Positions 1 through 8,246 of a stretch of 16,841 bases of DNA are shown piece after piece. The translations under genes and the position numbers were made by a program. A model generated the notes under the pieces. It ran no database searches, was not told where the DNA came from, and was given only the letters and a program-made list of their open reading frames with translations. The stretch is from Gymnopilus junonius (lineage: Eukaryota; Basidiomycota; Agaricomycetes; Agaricales; Galerinaceae): NCBI GenBank assembly GCA_015501075.1, contig JADNYJ010000657.1, positions 1-16,841 on the forward strand, read 5' to 3'. The first letter of the stretch is position 1. Every line of letters begins with the position of its first letter.

Positions 1-1
1 C

Positions 2-100
2 CGTCCTTGGTGGGACGACTCTTGTGAGGATTCCTTCGATGCCTATCAGCGAGATAACTCTCGCGATAACCATAAAATTTTCCGCAAAGCTGTCAAAGCT
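2..100 (+). pseudogene. LINE B ORF2, segment between endonuclease and RT (block 1)
   Basis: The frame starting at base 2 is open to base 100 and continues without shift at 2332 once copy A and one TSD copy are removed. It encodes a charged, Lys/Arg-rich stretch ending in FRKAVKA, the usual linker between the APE endonuclease and the reverse transcriptase in Tad-like LINEs. The endonuclease itself lies off the left edge. I see no catalytic motif here. The assignment rests on frame continuity with the RT block and on the TSD, which makes it firm even though the segment is short. Confidence 0.85.
86..100 (+). repeat. Target-site duplication of LINE A, left copy
   Basis: AAAGCTGTCAAAGCT directly abuts the poly(T) of minus-strand LINE A. 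The same 15 bases occur at 2317-2331 on the other side of that element. The match is exact and the flanking ORF2 frame is continuous across it. Confidence 0.95.
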
Positions 101-114
101 TTTTTTTTTTTTTT

Positions 115-129
115 TAAATCAAGGATTTA
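115..129 (-). repeat. 3'-terminal hairpin of LINE A
   Basis: TAAATCAAGGATTTA is an inverted repeat (6-bp arms, 3-base loop) directly bordering the poly(A/T) tract. The same element occurs at the 3' end of copies D and E, with a G:U-tolerant change in B and one mismatch in C. It may be part of the RNA end recognised by the LINE RT, which is an inference. Confidence 0.6.
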
Positions 130-566
130 TATACCGGTGCGCGAAAGCAGTCCGGTCGCAGATGTACATACACCCAAGTAATCTACCATTAAACTATGCC
201 TAGTGTGAGACTGGCTCTCGCGGGCCAACTTAGGACCATAAGACAATGGGCCCGTATGCTCATTGATGCCCCGACCAAAGGGAGGGGTCCAACAAAGTAA
301 TGGAAGGGCACCGGAAGGGGGCCCGCCAGTCAAACCTGACAGCCCAGGATGCGCGCATACTGTGTTAGCCACTGAAGGCAGACCATTTCGGGTCGCCGAA
401 GTGGGGGGCCACACTTGTTTGTCGATAGCGCTGAAGCTCCAGAACCCAGACCCCCACCCTCAACCCAGCAAAGCCGAAGCCCGCCAAGTATTAGGACTCT
501 GTTCTGAGCGCACCCCAAACCGCTGAATCCAGCCAACAGGAACAACACCTACCTTGCCCGACCAAG
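116..566 (-). other. LINE A 3' UTR
   Basis: About 450 bp of noncoding sequence lie between the ORF2 stop and the poly(A). The five 3' ends in this window all have a 3' UTR of 449-453 bp, recognisably the same sequence. Conserved sub-blocks include a GC-rich segment ending in a CCCCTCCCTTCGGTCGGGGC-type stem, a motif resembling a Pol III A box (see the findings), and a terminal TATATAAATCC block. Confidence 0.85.
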
Positions 567-2315
567 TTATCCGACACCCCGAGGGGGGCAGTTGAAGGCA
601 AATGCCATAGGGTTAGCCTTCAAGAAGGATACGAGCTGATCCAGACGAACTGGATAGTCATGTCGATCGTGCTGGGGACACAATTGGAATAGGTGATCAT
701 GAGTTTGGGTATGGTGGCCGCACTCGCAACTGGTAGATTCAGGAATGTTGAATCGAGAGTAGTACTCCCCGATGGGAGCATGGTTGGTGATGGCATGAGT
801 GACCCTTGTAAACAGAGTCAGGTCGCCGCCTGCAGCTTGAAGCCAGGGACCGCCTCGTTTGGCCCGTGGTTCGAGTCGACCCCCGTCGAGGTCAGTGAGG
901 GACAAAAATTGTCGCCTGGAATATGAGGGTTGCTGGAACAACTCTTGCCAGCCTTCCCCCGGATTATCATCAGCTGCTTTGTGCAGCGCCGCAAGTGAGT
1001 GTGGCATGTTAGGCCCCACTGCTACAGAGAGCTCAGTCGCCATGAGATGAGCTTGATAGTGTATGCCCCACTTCAGAGAAGATGGGACATGATGAAGGGA
1101 GATGTGGCGGTCAGGGCCTCTGGTCCACCACTCTGTAAGGGCGCGAATCACAGCCAAGGAATGACCCTGGCCGGAATGCACGGAAGCATCGAGGAGACTC
1201 CCCAAAGCTTTGGTGGAGTCCGACATGATAACAATGTAGTTGCAATTGTCCATGGCACAGGCCCGGACAATTGCAGTACGAAGGGAGTAAAGCTCCGCAT
1301 CCTCTGCAAGAGCACTCCCCGCTGCATAGCGAGATGCATGCACCTCAACTCCTTGGCGAAATACAAGCGAAGCTGCAATAGCCTGCTTGTTCTGGTCAGT
1401 GGGGTGACTTCTGTCGCCAACACAAACCAGAGTAGACGGTTCCCGCTTCGAAGCTTCCCAGAAGCGGTCTAACCATTCACGCCGGAGCCCAACCTTATCC
1501 TTGGGTGCCGGAGTGACATCAAAGCAAATTCCATGATGTAACTCAAGGAATCGCCCGCCTGGGCGAGCCTCTGGGGCGAAGGGCTCCAGAGGTTTGCTGA
1601 CTACATGGAGCGTGTTATCGATGTCCATAACTGTGCCCCGCACCTTAGCGCATTGTGGGGCCATCATAAAGGCAGCGGAGTGAGGATGAGGAGTCACTCC
1701 TTTGGAAAAGGGTGCACTCAGGAGGGAGTGCACTGGATGAGTGTCCGAGAGGGCCGCCATGCGCAGAACACCTACTGTGGCAGCACATTTCAGGACTAAG
1801 TTGATAGGGACCAGGCCAGCAAGGGCCTCGATCCCCCCAGTTGGGGAGGTGCGGAATGCACCAGTAATCCAGAGCGCAGCATGGCATTGCATGCTGGTCA
1901 GTAATTTGATGGTCCCCTGGCACTTAGCGCCCTGGAAGAACCACAGTCGGAGGCTGTATGTTGCAATAGGCAACACACAAGACCTGTAAAGCAGATGCTT
2001 TTGCATGGGCGTGAGCCCCCTAGATGAGTTACCAAGCATCCTCATCGCCTTAACGGTGGTGAAGGACTTGGTAGAGTAGTACCGGACATGTTCATGAAAT
2101 GTCAATTTCCGGTCAAAGAAGAAACCCAAGTACCGCCAGAATGGCTTGGGCATCAGACGTTTATCCCGAGTGTAGGGAGCATACCCTAGATCCATGGATG
2201 GATTGAACTCAGAATGAGAGCGATCAAAATGGAATAACTCCATTTTGTCGTGCTCAAGAGCGAGAGCGAACTTTGTGAAGAGTTCAAAGATCACCGCATA
2301 GGACCTTTTCAGGGC
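567..2315 (-). CDS. LINE A ORF2, C-terminal 583 codons (RT end, RNase H, Cys/His finger), open
   Basis: This is the C-terminal part of the LINE polyprotein, read from the truncation point to a TAA at 567-569 with no internal stop. It starts after the RT catalytic core, continues through the RT thumb region and a long conserved block (GGIEALAGLVP...), and then an RNase H domain. RNase H landmarks are VCVGD (Asp), EDAELYSL (Glu) and MSDSTKA (Asp). The protein ends with a CECG...HLFQLC finger (C-X1-C-X8-H-X4-C). Without the endonuclease, the RT palm or a start codon it cannot be autonomous. Any open frame continuing right of 2316 is host-element antisense sequence, not part of this gene. The Asp after VCVG is followed by Arg where the other copies have Gly. 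Confidence 0.9.
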   Translation of the reverse strand, partial: ALKRSYAVIFELFTKFALALEHDKMELFHFDRSHSEFNPSMDLGYAPYTRDKRLMPKPFWRYLGFFFDRKLTFHEHVRYYSTKSFTTVKAMRMLGNSSRGLTPMQKHLLYRSCVLPIATYSLRLWFFQGAKCQGTIKLLTSMQCHAALWITGAFRTSPTGGIEALAGLVPINLVLKCAATVGVLRMAALSDTHPVHSLLSAPFSKGVTPHPHSAAFMMAPQCAKVRGTVMDIDNTLHVVSKPLEPFAPEARPGGRFLELHHGICFDVTPAPKDKVGLRREWLDRFWEASKREPSTLVCVGDRSHPTDQNKQAIAASLVFRQGVEVHASRYAAGSALAEDAELYSLRTAIVRACAMDNCNYIVIMSDSTKALGSLLDASVHSGQGHSLAVIRALTEWWTRGPDRHISLHHVPSSLKWGIHYQAHLMATELSVAVGPNMPHSLAALHKAADDNPGEGWQELFQQPSYSRRQFLSLTDLDGGRLEPRAKRGGPWLQAAGGDLTLFTRVTHAITNHAPIGEYYSRFNIPESTSCECGHHTQTHDHLFQLCPQHDRHDYPVRLDQLVSFLKANPMAFAFNCPPRGVG

Positions 2316-2316
2316 T

Positions 2317-2331
2317 AAAGCTGTCAAAGCT
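2317..2331 (+). repeat. Target-site duplication of LINE A, right copy
   Basis: Exact repeat of bases 86-100. Host LINE B coding sequence resumes at 2332 in the same frame. Confidence 0.95.
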
Positions 2332-3648
2332 GCTAAGCGCAAGTTCTTTGATGAGCGCATCACTGAAGTTGCCACTACCAACAAGTGCCCCTGGGATCTT
2401 ATGAACTAGATCCAGCAGCACAAGTTACCACCCTCCGAGGCTATCCAATTCAACGGACAGCCCTGCCATGATATGCCCTCCCTATAGGACGCCCTTCATG
2501 GCACATACAACTCGGCCTCTGACCGGACATATGACATTAGTGGTCTCACCTCCCTTCCCGATATGGAAGTGCGAGAGTGGACCACCTTTTCACTGTTAGA
2601 ATTGAGGGAGGCTTTGGCATCCTGCTCTAACAACTCAGCGCCGGGTCCTGATCATATTAAGTGGTCACACCTTAAGGCAATTATTCACGATGAACACTGT
2701 CTTCAGGTGTTCGTGCAGTTAGCTAATGCCTGCCTTCGGGTTGGGTATTGGCTGACTCACTTTAAGGAGTCCTTGTCAGTGATCATTCCGAAACTGAACA
2801 AGCCCTCGTATTCTATGCCTAAGGCATTCAGGCCCATTGTACTCCTGAACACCCTTGGCAAATTGGTTGAAAAGATGCTTTCCAACCGTATTCAATTCGA
2901 TGCTGTTAAGCATGATATCTTTTACCCCAATCAACTTGGTGGAGTGCGGCAGTGCTCTACCGAGGATGCGGGCTTGCTCCTCATGCACCTCGTGCATGCA
3001 GGGTGGGCTCGCGGCTTAAAGACCAGTGTCATCGCATTCGACGTGGCACAGTTCTTCCCTTCCCTCAATCATGAAGTGTTGATTGCAATTCTCAGGAAGC
3101 AGGGCTTCCCTCCTAACGTGGTGGAATTCTTTTCATCATACCTGGTCGGCCGTTCCATGTCTTACACCTGGAATGGTTTTCAATCTGACCCCCAACAAGT
3201 TGATGTCAGGGTGGGGCAGGGCTCTGCCTTGTCCCCGGTCCTCTCGGCACTCTTTCTCGCACCAGTGCTGAAACTTTTCATGCAGAATGAGTCAGTTTCC
3301 GATACCACTCTGCTCTCTTATGTCGATGATAGCACACTCATTGTGCAGTCAAAGACACTTGATGCCAACTGCATAGCCCTGAAAAGGTCCTATGTGGTGA
3401 TCTTCGAACTCTTCACAAAGTTCGCCCTCGCTCTTGAGCATGACAAGACGGAGTTATTCCACTTTGATCACTCTCATTCTGAGTTCAATCTGTCCATGGA
3501 TCTGGGGTATGCCCCCTACACTCAGGACAAACGTCTGACGCCCAAGCCATTTTGGTGGTACTTGGGTTTCTTCTTTGACTGGAAACTGACATTTCATGAA
3601 CATGTCCGGTACTACTCTACCAAGTCCTTCACCACCATTAAGGCGATG
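2332..3648 (+). pseudogene. LINE B ORF2, reverse transcriptase block (block 2), two TAG stops
   Basis: This block encodes the LINE reverse transcriptase, which copies the element RNA at the nicked target. Frame 1 runs from 2332 to 3648, with in-frame TAG codons at 2407-2409 and 2485-2487. Both sit where Trp fits the context, so TGG-to-TAG mutation is likely. RT blocks are in order: SAPGPDHIKWSHLK, a PKLNKPSYSMPKAFRPIVLLN fingers motif, LGGVRQCSTEDA, motif A AFDVAQFFPSL, motif B GQGSALSPVLSALF and the catalytic YVDD at 3319-3330. The palm Asp residues are all present. The block is cut by composite C at 3648, and the frame resumes at 6771. An apparent protein start at 2563 is only the first Met after the stops. 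Confidence 0.92.
3635..3648 (+). repeat. Target-site duplication of composite C, left copy
   Basis: CCATTAAGGCGATG (14 bp, extendable by one A at 3634) recurs exactly at 6757-6770, right after the poly(A) of composite C. Both copies encode the same ORF2 residues of LINE B. Confidence 0.95.
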
Positions 3649-3658
3649 AGCGGCGTGG

Positions 3659-3669
3659 TGGCTTAGCGG
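3659..3669 (+). promoter_or_regulatory. Pol III A box (tRNA-like)
   Basis: TGGCTTAGCGG fits the A-box consensus TRGYNNANNGG. It starts 10 bases inside the insertion boundary, close to where an A box lies relative to a tRNA 5' end. Confidence 0.75.
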
Positions 3670-3714
3670 CTACTGCAGCTTAAGGGTGGCTGTGCCAACA
3701 CCCAAGAGGTTGAG

Positions 3715-3725
3715 GGTTCGATTCC
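3715..3725 (+). promoter_or_regulatory. Pol III B box (tRNA-like)
   Basis: GGTTCGATTCC matches the B-box consensus GGTTCRANNCC at every position. It lies inside a T-arm-like hairpin: 5-bp stem 3712-3716 / 3724-3728 with one G:T pair and a 7-base loop. It begins 45 bases after the A box ends, within the normal range. Confidence 0.82.
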
Positions 3726-4024
3726 TTCACAATACCGAATACCATAAGTTCGGACCATGGCATATAAGTCACGGGGCACTGCGGTACTGTGCTGCTGACT
3801 AACCTAGGGTCATAGGCCAGTGGAAACTTCCGGTTGTGACCGGAGGCCATAGGGTTCGGGGCAATGATAACTGGGGGACCAATTTGAGCTGCGAAAGCCT
3901 AAGGGTTGTGGCTGGGTGTTCTGTGGATTGCTTAGTCAGACCTAGCCCACAAGGGTCCGAAAGGATAAGGCATGGTAATGACCGGGAAGCAGACCTGATA
4001 ACAACCCGACCCGATAGGGCTGGG

Positions 4025-4088
4025 CCCTTGGTTAAGGCCTAGCCACCGTGGGCCTGGCTGCCCCTTGGTTAAGGCAAGCCACCGTGGG
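4025..4088 (+). repeat. Two-copy direct repeat, period about 36 bp
   Basis: CCCTTGGTTAAGGC followed by AGCCACCGTGGG occurs at 4025-4052 and again at 4062-4088, with spacing differing by one base. It lies inside the SINE-like head of composite C. Confidence 0.8.
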
Positions 4089-4750
4089 AACTGGGACAGG
4101 GCACCCGGCACCATGTGAAAACTGTAGCGTGGTCGTTAGTCACCATATCTGTACTCCTGGATTGGCACTCCGGGTTATGAACGTGGCAAGGCAGAGACCT
4201 GGGACATGGGGGGATCCGCGCCGGTTGGCACCAGCGAACCTCATGCCTGGGGACGGGAAGTAAAGACCGGTTTGACACCCGGACACTGATGGGCCGTAGC
4301 CGGATGGGGCAGTCCCCCTATCTGGGCTCGAGAGACCTAACTCCTCTGTCGGTCAACTTGGCATAATAAGCACGATCATTGGCTTAAGTTGAATCCGGGG
4401 TGTTGGGAGTGAAAAGTGTAGTCCTAAGAGTCACGGCAATGAGGGGTGCCGGATGGCTAGGTACCTACTTGGTAGGGCGCAAAGCCGCAACAACCTGTAA
4501 GCCGACCCTGGCTGGCAAATGCTGGCAAAGCTGCTTGGTGTGAGTCCTTAGTAAGACGACCCTGGCCCCGCTGTAAGATGTCAGGCACTCTAAGCCCCTG
4601 GCACAGCACCAAATAGGGAGGGCACAAGTCCGACCCTCTGGCACCCGGCCCCTTCAGTGCTGGCTGGCAAAGTAGGTGGGGTAATAACTCCCTGCTGAAA
4701 TCCCGAGTATCTCCCAATAGGGCATCCTGCAAGGGGTGCCCTAAATCTCG

Positions 4751-6289
4751 AATTGACATTTCACGAACATGTCTGGTATTACTCCACCAAGTCCTTCACC
4801 ACCGTTAAGGCGATGCGGATGCTTGGCAACTCATCTAGGGGGCTCACGCCCATGCAAAAGCGGCTGCTTTACAGGTCTTGTGTGTTGCCTATCGCAACAT
4901 ACGGCCTTCGCTTGTGGTTCTTCCAAGGCGCTAAGTGCCAGGGAACCATTAAACTACTGACCAGCATGCAACGTCATGCTGCGCTCTGGATTACCGGTGC
5001 TTTCCGCACCTCCCCAACTGGAGGGATCGAGGCCCTTGCTGGCCTGGTCCCTATCAACTTAGTCCTGAAACGTGCTGCTGCAGTTGGTGTTCTGCGCATG
5101 GCGGCCCTATCGGACACTCACCCGGTGCGCTCTCTTCTGAGTGCGCCCTTTTCCAAAGGAGCGACTCCTCACCCTCGCTCTGCTGCCTTTATGACTGCCC
5201 CACAGCGCGCTAAGGTGCGGGGTACTGTTATGGACGTCGATGACACGCTCCATGTAGTCAGCGAGCCGCTGGAGCCCTTTGCTCCAGAGGCTCGTCCAGG
5301 CGGGCGTTTCCTTGAGTTACATCATGGAATTCGCTTTGATATCACTCCGGCACCCAAGGATAAGGTTGGGCTCCGGCGCGAATGGTTAGACCACTTCTGG
5401 GAGGCCTCGAAGCGGGAACCATCCACCCTGATCTGTGTCGGCGATGGTAGTCACCCCACTGACCGAACAAGCAGGCTACTGCAGCTTGCTTGTCTTTCGC
5501 CAGGGAGTTGAGGTGCATGCATCTCGCTACGCGGCTGGGAATGCTCTTGCAGAGGATGCGGAGCTTTATTCCCTTCGTACTGCAATTGTCCGGGCTTGCG
5601 CCATGGACAACTGTGACTACATCGTTATCTTGTCGGATTCCACCAAGGCTTTGGGGGGTCTGCTGGATGCCTCCGTGCATTCCGGCCAGGGTCATTCCTT
5701 GGCTGTGATCCGCACCCTTACAGAGTGGTGGACCAGGGGCCCTGGCCGCCACATCTCCCTTCATCATGTCCCATCTTCTCTGAAGTGGGGCATACACTAT
5801 CAAGCTCATCTCATGGCAACTGAGCTTTCTGTCGCGGTGGGGCCTAACACGCCACATTCACTTGCATCATTGCGCAAAGCCGCGGACGATAATCCGGGGG
5901 AAGGCTGGCAAGAGTTGTTCCAGCAACCTTCGTACTCAGGGCAACAATTTCTGTCGCTCACCGACCTCGACGGGGGTCGACTCGAACCACGGGCCAAACG
6001 AGGCGGTCCCTGGCTTCAAGCTGCAGGCGGCGACCTGACCCTCTTTACAAGGGTCACTCGCGCCATCACCAACCATGCTCCCATTGGGGAGTACTACTCT
6101 CGATTCAACATCCCCGAATCCACCAGTTGCGAGTGCGGCCACCATACCCAAACTCGTGATCACTTGTTCCGGACGTGTCCCCAGCACGACCGTCACGACT
6201 ATCCAGTTCATCTGGATCAGCTCGTATCCTTTTTGAAGGCTAATCCTACGGTATTCGCCTTCAACCGCCCCCCTCGGGGTGTCGGATAA
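4751..6289 (+). pseudogene. LINE ORF2 C-terminal part in composite C, frameshifted
   Basis: The reading frame enters at 4753 (LTFHEHV) without an ATG, so the LINE part is 5'-truncated in the RT thumb region. It continues through the GGIEALAGLVP block into RNase H. Two single-base deletions, near 5464 and near 5487, sit 23 bp apart in the linker after the first RNase H Asp (CVGDGS). They move the frame by two, and the remainder reads through to a TAA at 6287-6289. RNase H residues Asp (CVGD), Glu (EDAEL) and Asp (LSDSTKA) are present, as is the CECG...HLFRTC finger. Among the copies here it keeps the most Arg codons, so it has decayed least by C-to-T change despite the two indels. Confidence 0.9.
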
Positions 6290-6756
6290 CTTGGTCGGGC
6301 AAGGTAGGGGTTGTTCCTGCTGGCTGGATTCGGCGGTTTGGGGTGCGCTCAGAACAGAGTCCTAATACTTGGCGGGCTTCGGCTTTGCTGGGTTGAGGGT
6401 GGGGGTCTGGGTTCTGGAGCTTCGGCGATATCGACAGACAAGTGTGGCCCCCTGCTTCGGTGACCCGAAATGGTCTGCCTTCAGTGGCTAACACAGTATG
6501 CGCGCATCCTGGGCTGTTGGGTTTGGTTGGCGGGCCCCCTTCCGGTGCCCTTCCACTGCTTTGTTGGACCCCTCCCTTCGGTCGGGGCATCAACGAGAGT
6601 ATGGGCCCATTGTTTTATGGTCCTAAGTCGGCCCGCGAGAGCCAGTCTCGCTCTAGGCATAGTTTAATGGTAGATTACTTCGGGTGTATGTATATCTGCG
6701 ACCGGACTGCTTTCGCGCACCGGTATATAAATCCTTGATATAAAAAAAAAAAAAAA
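6290..6756 (+). other. LINE 3' UTR and poly(A) of composite C
   Basis: A family-typical 3' UTR of about 450 bp is followed by A(15) at 6742-6756. The terminal hairpin here reads GATATAAA instead of GATTTAAA, which breaks one pair. The tail directly abuts the TSD copy at 6757. Confidence 0.88.
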
Positions 6757-6770
6757 CCATTAAGGCGATG
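6757..6770 (+). repeat. Target-site duplication of composite C, right copy
   Basis: Exact repeat of 3635-3648. LINE B coding resumes at 6771 in frame with codon 3646-3648. Confidence 0.95.
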
Positions 6771-8246
6771 CAGATGCTTGGTAACTCATCTAGGGGGCTC
6801 ACGCCCATGCAAAAGCATCTGCTTTACAGGTCTTGTGTGTTGCCTATTGCAACATACGGCCTCCGACTGTGGTTCTTCCAGGGCGCTAAGTGCCAGGGGA
6901 CCATCAAACTACTGACCAGCATGCAGCATCATGCTGTGCTCTGGATTACCGGTGCATTCCACACCTCCCCAATGGGAGGGATCAAGGCCCTTGCTGGCCT
7001 GATCCCTATCAACTTAGTCTTGAAACGTGCTGCCACAGTAGGTGTTCTGCATATGGCGGCCCTCTCAGACACTCATCTGGTGCGCTCCCTTCTGAGTGTG
7101 CCCTTTTCCAAAGGAGTGACTCCTCACCCTCGTTCTGCTGCCTTTGTGACTGCCCTACAATGCACTAAGGTGCGGGGTACTGTTATGGACATCGATGACA
7201 CGCTCCATGTAGTCAGTGAGCCTCTGGAGCCATTTGCCCCAGAGGCTCATCCAGGCGGGCGATTCCTTGAGTTACATTATGGAATTTGCTTTGATATCAC
7301 TCCGGCACCCAAGGATAAGGTTGGGCTCTGGTGCAAATGGTTAGACTGCTTCTGGGAAGCTTTGAAGCAGGAACCGTCCACTCTGGTCTGTGTCGGCGAT
7401 GGTAGTCGCCCCACTGACTGGAACAAGCAAACTATTGCAGCTTCGCTTGTATTTCGCCAAGGAGTTGAGGTGCATGCACCTCGCTACATGGCAGGGAGCG
7501 CTCTCACAGAGGATGCTGAGCTTTACTCCCTTCATACTGCAATTGTCCGGGCCTGCGCCATGGACAATTGTGACTACATTGTTATCTTGTCGGACTCCAC
7601 CAAGGCTTTGGGGAGTCTGCTTGATGCCACTGTGCATTCCGGCCAGGCTCATTCCTTGGCCATTATCCATGCCCTTACAGAGTGGTGGACCAGAGGTCCT
7701 GGCCGCCACATCTCCCTTCATCATGTCCCATCTTCTCTGAAGTGGGGCATACACTACCAGGCTCATCTCATGGTGACTGAGCTCTCTGTAGCGGTAGGGC
7801 CTAACATGCCACACTCACTTGCGGCATTGCGCAAAGCAGCTGACGATAATCTGGGGGAAGGCTGGCAGGAGTTGTTCCAGCAACCTTCGTACTCAGGGCG
7901 ACACTTTCTGTCACTCACCGACCTTGACGGAGGCCGACTCGAACCATGGGCCAAACGAGGTGGTCCTTGGCTTCAAGCTGCAGGCGGCGACTTGACCCTC
8001 TTCACAAGGGTCACTCGTGCCATCACCAACCATGCTCCCATTGGGGAGTATTACTCTCAATTCAATATCCCTGAATCCACCAGTTGCGAGTGTGGCTTCC
8101 ATACCCAAACTCATGACCACTTATTCTGGACGTGTCCCCAGCATGACCGTCACAACTATCCAGTTCGCCTGGATCAGCTCATTTCCTTTTTGAAGGCCAA
8201 CCCCACAGCATTTGCCTTCAACCGCGCCCCTTGGGGTGCCGGATAA
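6771..8246 (+). pseudogene. LINE B ORF2, RNase H and C-terminal block (block 3)
   Basis: This is the continuation of the ORF2 interrupted at 3648. Codon 6771 follows the ATG codon of the TSD, and the frame stays open for about 490 codons to TAA 8244-8246. It encodes the end of RT, the GGIKALAGLIP block, and RNase H with Asp in VCVGDGS, Glu in EDAELYSL and Asp in LSDSTKA. The C-terminal finger is CECGFHTQTHDHLFWTC. Against composite C it has many Arg-to-Cys, His, Trp and Gln replacements (for example GLWCKWLDCFW), the pattern of CpG transition. Apart from two TAG codons in block 2 and the two insertions, the visible ORF2 of B has no other lesion. Confidence 0.92.

Larger units (their letters stand above)
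101..2316 (-). mobile_element. LINE copy A, 5'-truncated, inserted in LINE B
   Basis: This 2.2-kb minus-strand LINE copy is 5'-truncated inside the RT region and carries its 3' UTR and poly(A), read here as poly(T) at 101-115. Exact 15-bp duplications at 86-100 and 2317-2331 flank it, as expected of target-primed reverse transcription. Its 5' junction at 2316 falls just after the YVDD-containing part of RT, with at most one base of microhomology (T) to the full-length sequence. It carries no in-frame stop up to the natural one and no frameshift. That, with the perfect TSD, makes it one of the youngest insertions here. Confidence 0.95.
3649..4750 (+). other. Non-LINE head of composite C, SINE-like, no coding signal
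   Basis: This segment has a tRNA-like start and a GC-rich body with no LINE or copia similarity that I can see. Its open frames are all shorter than about 110 codons, overlap one another on both strands and show no recognisable motif, so I treat it as noncoding. It holds a direct repeat (4025-4052 and 4062-4088) and recurring CTGGCTGGCAAA-type words near 4509-4530 and 4660-4672. There is no run of four T on the plus strand anywhere in the 1.1 kb, so a Pol III transcript would meet no standard terminator. The right boundary is set by the start of similarity to the LINE at AATTGACATTTC (4751). At about 1.1 kb it is long for a SINE. Confidence 0.7.
3649..6756 (+). mobile_element. Composite C: tRNA-headed 1.1-kb segment fused to LINE 3' end
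   Basis: This 3.1-kb plus-strand insertion sits in LINE B and is bounded by one 14-bp TSD (3635-3648 and 6757-6770). Bases 3649-4750 are unrelated to the LINE and open with a tRNA-like Pol III promoter. Bases 4751-6741 are the last 2.0 kb of the LINE family, followed by poly(A) 6742-6756. Because one TSD flanks both parts and LINE B's frame resumes exactly after it, the composite entered as a single retrotransposition product. Template switching of the LINE RT from LINE RNA onto a second RNA would give this structure, and so would an established composite family. Which is right cannot be decided from one copy. Confidence 0.88.

Noticed and set aside
999..1472. Plus-strand 157-codon frame inside LINE A, with repeats in antisense of the other copies (5342-5857, 7341-7814)
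   Set aside because: It recurs only because the RNase H coding sequence recurs. The codon pattern and motifs belong to the opposite strand.
3652..3735. A functional tRNA gene at the start of composite C
   Set aside because: A and B boxes and a T arm are present, but the 5' segment GGCGTGG has no complement after the T arm, and no clear anticodon arm could be drawn. It is better read as a tRNA-derived promoter of a SINE-like element.
3836..4278. Small open frames on both strands of the composite head as genes
   Set aside because: They are 60-100 codons, overlap each other on opposite strands, have no recognisable motif and lie in a GC-rich noncoding segment.
3590..4815. The ~60-bp near-repeat (TGACATTTC... 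to GCGATG) at 3590-3648 and 4755-4815 as a large target-site duplication
   Set aside because: Both are the same piece of LINE ORF2 in two copies and differ at several bases. The true, exact TSD of the insertion is 3635-3648 and 6757-6770.
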